DNA of 62,968 nt from Chara braunii (lineage: Eukaryota; Streptophyta; Charophyceae; Charales; Characeae): NCBI GenBank assembly GCA_003427395.1, contig BFEA01000083.1, positions 1,907,372-1,970,339 of the forward strand, written 5' to 3'. Position numbers and translations under genes: made by a program. Shown here one piece after another: positions 56,484 to 62,968 of the stretch; within the stretch, counting starts at the first letter, position 1; each line of letters begins with the position of its first letter. The notes under the pieces were generated by a model. It saw only the letters and a program-made list of their open reading frames with translations, did no database searches and had not been told where the DNA came from.

Positions 56484-56553
56484 TCTGCTCTAGATGCAAT
56501 TTCTGCAACTTCCTCACACAGATCTCCATCTTGACTTTCTTGTACACAATGGG
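56484..56553 (-). pseudogene. Decayed duplicate of the exon starting at 53959
   Basis: Minus strand reads GTACAAGAAAGTCAAGATGG and onward, giving VQESQDGDLCEEVAEIASRAEK and then TAA. The intact exon at 53959 has VQESQDEDLWAEVGEIASEAEK. The acceptor dinucleotide seen at 53960 is not present here. A partial exon duplication about 2.6 kb away. Confidence 0.6.
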
Positions 56554-56712
56554 GATGAGAGATCATGAATTTGTCAGTTCAGCAAGGCAAATTGGTAAAC
56601 GATATACCGTCTTTTGGTTATCAGAATCATTATTTTAAAAATGTTTACCGAAATAAAATTGAGGGTTGAGAATCCGAGAGCTCAGAGCGGTAGTGATTTC
56701 AAAAACAAATAC

Positions 56713-56967
56713 CTTGCAAATTCCACAAGCTCTATCAAGCAATTCTGGTTCGGCAGCCTGTTCAGGTCCATGGTCATTGGGTCGATCTTGATGTGGTTGA
56801 TCTTCATCCGGTCCGTCTTCATCATGTCCATCCTGACCGGGTGCAACTTCAACAGGTCCGTCTTCATCATTTTCATCAGCCGGTTCTGCAGGATTATTAT
56901 TTAGCCTTCGCACATATTCATTTGGTTTCCTCTGTATCTTAAGTCTCTTTGTCGACCTTTCTGTAAC
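56713..56967 (-). CDS. Predicted 255-nt exon, basic start then acidic repeats
   Basis: TTGCAG acceptor, exactly 85 codons in phase 0, and a GTATTT donor. Starts VTERSTKRLKIQRKP (basic, nuclear-signal-like), then an acidic half with the imperfect repeat NDEDGP..., HDEDGP, PDEDQP. Composition fits a disordered nuclear linker. Its end is duplicated, inverted, at 45520-45560. Not recognised; could be an upstream exon of the minus-strand gene at 53.7-54.4 kb. Confidence 0.45.
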
Positions 56968-57347
56968 CTGCAATGATCAGTTCAATGAGTCACATTCAAG
57001 ATCTTAGAAGTATACAGAAAACCAATACTGCTTACGCCTGTAGCTAGGTGATTACTATAAGCGAGAGGGTAAGGCCGTCAGCCCTCTATTCTCAGATACT
57101 TGGTCGGAAAGTTAGGTGGCGCCGCAAGGCGATTTCGGGAGAAGCCCCTGAGGAAGGCCGGGAGCGCAGCGTGGCCGAAACGCGTCGGCGAAGATACGCG
57201 TTTTCTTGCTGAGAACAGTACATGCGGAGAAGTAATGATGACATCGATGCTTGTACGAGAAACAGTCTATGGCCATTGTTTTCACTATTCTTCATACCCC
57301 CTCATTATATCCCTCTCGTCTTCGTATCATATGAAACCGACTGTCAG

Positions 57348-57571
57348 AATCTGCCTGGGAACCCATCAAAGCCAGATGTCGTTGATAACCAAGTATATTC
57401 TGATTGGACCAAATACAGTATCGGTGCAGGTTTTGCCATGGAGGGGCCTGTTGCGTTCTTATTTTCCCTTTTTTTTTTTTTCAGAAAGGATTTGCTTGCA
57501 AGACTGCTATCCAGGGGCCACGTCTCACTTGGTGAAATTCTTCATCTATGATTGTGGGTCTGCAATCCACG
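57348..57571 (+). CDS. Two predicted exons around a 55-nt intron, unknown gene
   Basis: Exon 57348-57429 (CTGTCAG acceptor; NLPGNPSKPDVVDNQVYSDW, then TKYSIGA; ends in phase 1 at GCAG/GTTTTG). The intron 57430-57484 ends in T13CAG. Exon 57485-57571 begins with the two bases that complete the codon and reads RICLQDCYPGATSHLVKFF, then IYDCGSAIH, with a GTACCA junction. Phase agreement and the strong polypyrimidine tract support a real gene. I do not recognise the protein. Confidence 0.45.
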
Positions 57572-58169
57572 GTACCAAATGAAGGATACGGGTAAGTGAG
57601 ACTTGGCCCCAGGGGGTGGTGAGAGAACGCCCTGGTTGGAGCCTTGCTTTTTGATGGCTGCATTCTTGAATCTAGAGTCGAGATGTCTCTCTTAACATCT
57701 ATGACTGTGGGTGGTGGTGCCACCCACTTCGCTTGGCATTACCCGCCTACCCGTGTTGTACCGGGAAATCCGCATACAACAATCAAGTACACATGCTGTG
57801 ACCCACCCCACCTATTACCACCCAACCCACATAGTGCCACGTCATAGGTTGGCCTACCTCGAAGATTGCCAAGAGTTTTGATATTTTTTTTCTATTTGAA
57901 AGAACTTGAAAAAGGTTATTATCCAAGGAACTTATTGGAGCCCGCGGCCGTCACAGTCTACCTGGGAGAATGCTGGGAGCATTACCCAGTTTAGCTTACG
58001 GGGAATCAGCACCGAGGGGACCAACCCCCTGTGGTGCAGACTTGTGGGCAATTTTCAGGCTATTTGAGATACCACTTGCGTCTCTGCCTTTGGGTCATGT
58101 GATGCAATGTCCTTCGGGAGTTATGCCCTAATTGTGTCTAATTGGACAAGAGCGACAAAACAGTTCATT

Positions 58170-58297
58170 GGTGTACCATTCAGCGACATGAGCTGGGTGT
58201 TGGCCTGCTTTTCTCGCTTGTGATGATATTGACACGTCTTGTTTTGATTTTTATGTTTTTATGGTGTACCATTCAGCGACATGAGCTGGGTGTTGGC
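58170..58297 (+). repeat. 36-bp phrase repeated 92 bp apart
   Basis: GGTGTACCATTCAGCGACAT and the following GAGCTGGGTGTTGGCC occur at 58170 and 58262, identical, with T-rich sequence between. Simple local duplication. Confidence 0.85.
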
Positions 58298-58415
58298 CAT
58301 CCGTATAACTTCTTGAATTATTTTTGATTTCTTGTTCTGGAACAAGAAAGTTGAGAAGCCTAGAGGTTAACAGGTGTTCACATATTTTTTCTCTTTTTTT
58401 TGTTCTCTTTTCCAG

Positions 58416-58581
58416 GGGAATGGATATCTTTGTGAAGAAGGAAGTATTTGAGAGATCCTATGTGAAGAAACAGTGTGTGAAGACTTCTCTTCCAGGCTGT
58501 TTTGATACAACTGTTCATACCGAGAGGAATTCCATCAGTAGAGAGTTCAGCTGGAATGGGGAACTGCTTTCAGAAGAAGAG
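58416..58581 (+). CDS. Predicted 166-nt exon, unknown
   Basis: A T-rich tract and TTCCAG acceptor, 166 nt open, and a GAAGAG/GTAAAC donor. Encodes MDIFVKKEVFERSYVKKQC, then LPGCFDTTVHTERNS and FSWNGELLSEEE, a compact, protein-like sequence. May belong to the same plus-strand gene as the exons at 57348-57571. Family not recognised. Confidence 0.5.
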
Positions 58582-58737
58582 GTAAACATACTAATGAGGC
58601 AAACTACCTTAGAGGCTAAAACTCCCTTATTGATTGTGTCATTTGCAATTATTAACTCTGACCGAACCGGCCTGCAATTGATTATCCCGCCAAGTAACCA
58701 CGAGGGTAATAGCACCGGACTAATAGGTAGCGGATGA

Positions 58738-59445
58738 CCAGGGCTTCCTTAGCATAGAACGCCCAAGGATATTCCCGGCGAGCTACACCGCCGTGTTGGC
58801 CAACGTGATTCAAATTTTCATAGTACTATAGATTAATAGCCTCACTCTAGTCAACCGTACCGGATCCTTCCCCGCTATTAATTTCCAATCTGAAAAGTAC
58901 CATTAATTCCGGAAAAATACAGCAGATTCAGACCATCCCCGCGTGGCTGACAAAATCCCGCGTAATTTCCTGTAACAACCTGACGTGGATTCAGAAAATT
59001 TTCACGAGCTCAAAATTTCCAACTTGAAATTGACACCAGTCCGCCTCTCCCAAACCGTTGCAGTGATGGAACTACCTGTCCGTTGGACCCAGCTCTTCCG
59101 AAAACAAATGACACAAGAACATCATTTCCTAGATGATGAAGTAGAGGACTGTTTAGAAAAAAGAACAAAAGAAAGAAAAGAAAGACTTCCTTAGTCTTCC
59201 TTAGTCAAATCTCCCCTCTTTCTATTCTCCGAAAGTTTTTGTGAAACAAAGACTACGCTCATTACAAACGCACTCACATACAAACACCACGCCCATGATC
59301 ATTCTACTCTTCTATCGAAACTGAAAACACAGTTACAATTTCCATGGTGAGATGATCAAGAAAAGTGCAAGAAAACGTAGAAGCTGCTGGAAACCCTCAG
59401 AGAGCATACTGTTCTTCCGCCTTTTTACTAATAAATACAGTGGGT
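58738..59445. other. No gene seen
   Basis: Ordinary AT/GC-balanced sequence without supportable open frames, tandem arrays or RNA genes. Confidence 0.4.
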
Positions 59446-59786
59446 TCAGAAGTGCTGACAAGGACATACCATGAAGACGAGGAGAAAGCAGGGTGCGGCG
59501 AGAGCTGGAGGAATGAGAGAGAGGACTTGGAGGAGGGTGGAAGAGGGACAGCGAGTTAATGAACAAAAGCCGTGTACGGAGCAAACCACGATGTCAAAAT
59601 GGAGATAGGTCACGCGGTCGAGATGATATTTGGAAGCCCTCTCCAAATGCCGCATTACTTTCTGAAATCCTGTTGTGCTCTCTTTGAACCGCTTGTCAAT
59701 CAGAACACGGTGATAAAACCTGTACTTCGTTTTACTGATGCACTCAGCGATATATCCGACCTCTCGAACCGAATCCCCAAACAAGT
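59446..59786 (-). CDS. Predicted exon, unknown
   Basis: A run of T on the minus strand (A-run 59800-59820 on plus) followed by CGAACAG makes a strong acceptor at 59787. The frame then gives LFGDSVREVGYIAECISKTK, YRFYHRVLIDKRFKE and RASKYHLDRVTYLHFDIVV, about 75 protein-like residues. After that it becomes Pro/Leu-rich and is probably intron. The donor is unclear (a GTACAC or GTGGTT near 59580). The plus strand is also open here, so coding strand is uncertain. Confidence 0.35.
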
Positions 59787-59949
59787 CTGTTCGAGACCAA
59801 AAAAAAAAAAAAAAAAAAAAGTCTTAATTGCGCGCCCACACAAAATTCAGAAACTGACAGTAAAACAGTTGTTCCTCGCTCTAGAGTACATTTGTAACAC
59901 AATCATCAACGCTCAACCAAGCAGATCACAAGAAGAGGGTATACACTAA

Positions 59950-60089
59950 ACCTCCCACTATTCAATGGCTTACCAAAGACCTTTCGGACGAACGACGTAC
60001 GCATACCACCCATAATCTGCACCTTAACTCAGAATTTGTTAAAAAATGCACCTAACGTAATGAGCAGCACGAATCATAAAAATGCACCC

Positions 60090-60129
<40 letters not shown>

Positions 60130-60453
60130 CCTTGTCACCTTCTAGCGATGTGCAAGGATCCCGAGCGGTAATCAAACAGTGGAAAACGAGAAGGATGACA
60201 GAGCGATGAAAACGAGTGCCAGATGACAAAACATACGACAGAGCAATGACAACGAATGCCAGATGACTAAATAATTTGAAGGAAAAAAGAAAGAGGTGAA
60301 AAAACAAAAAATCATGTTTATGGACATACCTTGTATCTGACGGATCGATCAGGGCTAGGTGTACATACGCACAGAGATCTGTTCTCTCCCTCTCTCTCGC
60401 AGCATTACCGACATCTCTCTTTTGACTATGATCCTAGAGAGAGATCAGATGAG

Positions 60454-60491
<38 letters not shown>

Positions 60492-60677
60492 CCCCCCCTT
60501 CCAAACTCTCTCTCTCCGAACTCTTCTGGCCATGATAAAAAATACGTGTTCTCAGGATTCCGTGAAACTGGATCGCTGGTCGGCAAAGCTATCTGCACGG
60601 ACGAGTTGGCGCCATCAACGTGTATTGGGCAGGTATCGGATGAGCAAGAAGAAAAAAGAAAAAAACTAGTGAGATTT
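59950..60677. repeat. CT arrays and unique flank
   Basis: CT runs at about 60093-60127 and 60457-60490. The phrase ACATACCTTGTATCTGACGG at 60323 recurs at 62536, marking a further duplicated segment. No gene seen. Confidence 0.6.
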
Positions 60678-61236
60678 ACAACGGCGAGCAGTGGTAATCT
60701 AAGACGGGAGGAGGAAGAAGAAGAGGGGGAGGAGGAAGAAGAGGGAGGAGGAGGAAGAGGAACCAGAAAAGGCGGAGGGAGAAGGAAGCAAAGGAGGCAG
60801 GAGGAGGAGGAAGAACAACAGGGGAAGGAGGAAGAATAATTGACTGACCTCCTTTCTTCACCCGAATAGAACACCCGGTCATTATAGCCGTATTTTGGGC
60901 AACTTTCAGTCCAGATGCAGCCAGAATGACCGGGCGTTCTATTCGGGTGAACACCAATGAACTGTTGAAATACAGCCCCATGTTCGAATCCACATGCACC
61001 TAGGAAAACGCCCTACAGGTCAATGGATAGAAAAGGAAAGAGGAAAAAGAAGAGGATTTCGATTTCGATGGAGTACACGATAAAGAGAGAAGAGAACCTA
61101 TCAATATGGAACAGACCTCTTCTTTCTCTTTCTCAAAAAAAGGAGACGAAAAGGGCACAGGCCTTCGCTGCACCACGGATCAATGAAGCATACCCGGCCA
61201 AAAAAATCATCAAAGTGAAAAGGGGGGAAAAAAAAT
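60678..61236 (+). repeat. Segmental duplication, copy 1
   Basis: About 560 bp, repeated at 61638-62198 (offset 960 bp), with few differences. It begins ACAACGGCGAGCAGTGGTAA, continues with a GAGGAA-rich purine tract, the 95-bp palindromic MITE, and GATTTCGATTTCGATGGAGT. Confidence 0.92.
60857..60951. mobile_element. 95-bp palindromic MITE, copy 1
   Basis: Arms of about 27 bp: left TTCACCCGAATAGAACACCC then GGTCATT; right arm, reverse complemented, TTCACCCGAATAGAACGCCC then GGTCATT. The centre is TTTTGGGCAACTTTCAGTCC. The second copy at 61824-61918 is in the segmental duplication; an independent half copy is at 42472-42496. The whole unit could form a long hairpin. No target duplication is obvious. 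Confidence 0.75.
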
Positions 61237-61367
61237 ATAAGGAAAAAATTGAAAAAGTGGAAAATCACGGACGAGTGTCTCAGTGCAATTTGAACAAGAC
61301 GACAAGACGCACCATTATTCAAATTTGAGGAGGAAACAAATGAAGACGGGATCGATTCATCATTTGG

Positions 61368-61370
<3 letters not shown>

Positions 61371-61447
<77 letters not shown>

Positions 61448-61497
61448 TGAGCGCTCCTTTGCCCACAAGCGAGTCTGATCGCACAGAGAGGAATAGC

Positions 61498-61544
<47 letters not shown>

Positions 61545-61617
61545 GCGCTCCTTTGCCCACGAGCGAGTCTGATCGCACAGAGGAATAGCACCTCTCTCTC
61601 TCTCTCTCTCTCTCTCC
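61371..61617. repeat. CT arrays with 94-bp tandem unit
   Basis: CT runs at 61371-61444, 61502-61541 and 61590-61617 separated by two copies of TGAGCGCTCCTTTGCCCAC, then AGCGAGTCTGATCGCACAG and GAATAGCACC (starting 61448 and 61542). Minus-strand ORFs of Arg/Glu repeats here are artefacts of the GA runs. Confidence 0.9.
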
Positions 61618-61637
61618 GAATTCTTCTGGGCATGCTA

Positions 61638-62198
61638 ACAACGGCGAGCAGTGGTAATCTAAGAGGGCAGGAGGAAGAAGAAGAGGAGGGGGAGGAGAAG
61701 GAGAGGGAGGAGGAGGAAGAGGAACTAGAAGAGGCGGAGGGAGAAGGAAGCAAAGGAGGCAGAAGGAGGAGGAAGAACAACAGGGGAAGAAGGAAGAACA
61801 ACTGACTGGCCTGGCCTGCCGTCTTCACCCGAATAAAACACCCCGTCATTATAGCTGTATTTTGGGCAACTTTCAGTCCAGATCCAGCCATAATGACCGG
61901 GCGTTCTATTCGGGTGAACACCAATGAACTGTTACAATACACCCCCATGTTCGAATCCACATGCACCGAGGAAAACGCCCTACAGGTCAATGGATAGAAA
62001 AGGAAAGAGGAAAAAGAAGAGGATTTCGATTTCGATGGAGTACACGATAAAGGAGAAGAGAACCTATCAATATGGAACAGACCTCTTCTTTCTTTTCCTC
62101 AAAAAAAGGAGACGAATATGGCACAGGCCTTCGCTGCACGGATCAATGAAGCATGCGCCGCCAAAAAAGTCATCAAAGTGAAAGGGGGAAAAAAAAAT
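61638..62198 (+). repeat. Segmental duplication, copy 2
   Basis: Second copy of 60678-61236, including the MITE (61824-61918). Small differences: loss of a short A/G run, and CCCCGTC for CCCGGTC in the left MITE arm. Confidence 0.92.
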
Positions 62199-62739
62199 AC
62201 CCCGCCAAAAAAAGTGAAACTAACTACAGAGTCCGAATAACACCTGATAAAGGAATCTACAGCGAAGAAACCACCACTTGCAAACAAACGAACGAATACA
62301 TTTCTTACTGAACAAACGAAAGAACGCAAAGAATACAAGAATAGAATGATTCAAAATATAAGAATATGCCACCCACGGTTACAAAAAAGTAGCAAATCGG
62401 TCATAACAAGCACGACGAATAACAGAGAAATTGCTATCATGTATGCTGGAAGCATGAGAGTCATTTAGTGCCTGTCAGACAATGAACGCATTTTAAAGTA
62501 AAAAAAGTGTGGAAAAATAAAACGATGTTTATACACATACCTTGTATCTGACGGATGGGATAGACGCTAGGGCTGCATGCACGCAATGATCTATTCTCTT
62601 TCGCCACGAGAGAGAGATTGAACGCGCTTTCAGGAGGGACGATAATGTGCGGTCCATCTCTCTCTCTCTCTCTTCCATGGCACGAGACTCCGCTCTCTGC
62701 TTTTCATCACAGCCTTCACCACATGACGGGTACTGTCAC

Positions 62740-62834
<95 letters not shown>

Positions 62835-62968
62835 CGCCATGGTGCACGCTCACTCACGTTAAACGTGCCTTGATTCGCATGCTCTCTCTCTCTCTCTCCT
62901 TCCCCTATCCCCCTCTATGCCACGAGCCTATCCCCCATGTGGCACAATTTCGTGACTTCAACCCCCCC
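62199..62968. other. No gene seen; CT and TG arrays at the right edge
   Basis: CT runs at 62657-62672, 62740-62800 and 62882-62900, and a TG run at 62803-62832. The phrase at 62522-62605 repeats 60315-60385. No coding region supported. Confidence 0.6.

Noticed and set aside
60434-61990. Arg/Glu and Ser/Leu repeat ORFs up to 223 codons
   Set aside because: Products of CT/GA microsatellites and the purine tract.
1-62968. CRISPR arrays, rRNA genes, riboswitches, bacterial operons or phage
   Set aside because: The tandem arrays lack spacer structure, and the gene content is entirely eukaryotic and retroelement-derived.

Overview
The window looks like a repeat-rich nuclear sequence from a complex eukaryote, most likely of the plant/streptophyte-algal lineage. 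It is built from Ty3/gypsy elements (one with a chromodomain), a non-LTR LINE, MULE-like and MITE-like DNA elements, SINE-like repeats, long dinucleotide arrays, and one intron-containing host gene. A charophyte-type genome is my guess; no single marker proves it. There is nothing prokaryotic in it: no operons, no CRISPR, no rRNA.

Layout. 1.7-7.2 kb: a plus-strand chromodomain Ty3/gypsy element with gag, protease, RT, RNase H, integrase remnant and chromodomain, broken by TAG stops, frameshifts and a large integrase deletion. 9.35-12.2 kb: poorly coding DNA ending in minus-strand gag-like fragments. 12.47-14.44 kb: a tRNA-Asp-type primer binding site and a ~1.95 kb LTR-like repeat, minus strand. 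14.46-21.76 kb: a second, very different Ty3/gypsy element, plus strand, with long modular gag, PR, RT (YIDG instead of YxDD), RNase H and integrase. 21.8-29.3 kb: tandem repeats and weak ORFs. 29.31-31.26 kb: the second copy of the 1.95 kb repeat, inverted relative to the first, followed by gag-like ORFs to 32.75 kb. 33.9-37.0 kb: a decayed LINE. 37.0-37.4 kb: a minus-strand retroposon. 37.6-38.9 kb: a MULE-like element with a 9-bp target duplication, swollen by a TG array containing an assembly gap. 40.6-43.0 kb: a ~94-bp satellite array. 43.3-44.05 kb: CT and AC arrays.

The main host gene is on the minus strand at 46.05-51.41 kb: a PrimPol (primase-polymerase) gene recognised exon by exon. 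It has the DxE, SxH and hD catalytic motifs and all four Cys/His zinc ligands. It also carries a TAG codon inside the zinc module and a one-base phase problem, so it is either a recent pseudogene or incompletely modelled. A tandemly repeated 52-nt exon sits at its upstream end. Further minus-strand exons at 53.7-54.4 and 56.7-57.0 kb may belong to its N terminus or to another gene. Plus-strand exons at 57.3-58.6 kb belong to an unrecognised gene. The last 3 kb (60-63 kb) is a segmental duplication rich in CT arrays and carrying a 95-bp palindromic MITE.

The genes do not form a pathway. The window is a graveyard of nested mobile elements next to one DNA damage-tolerance gene.
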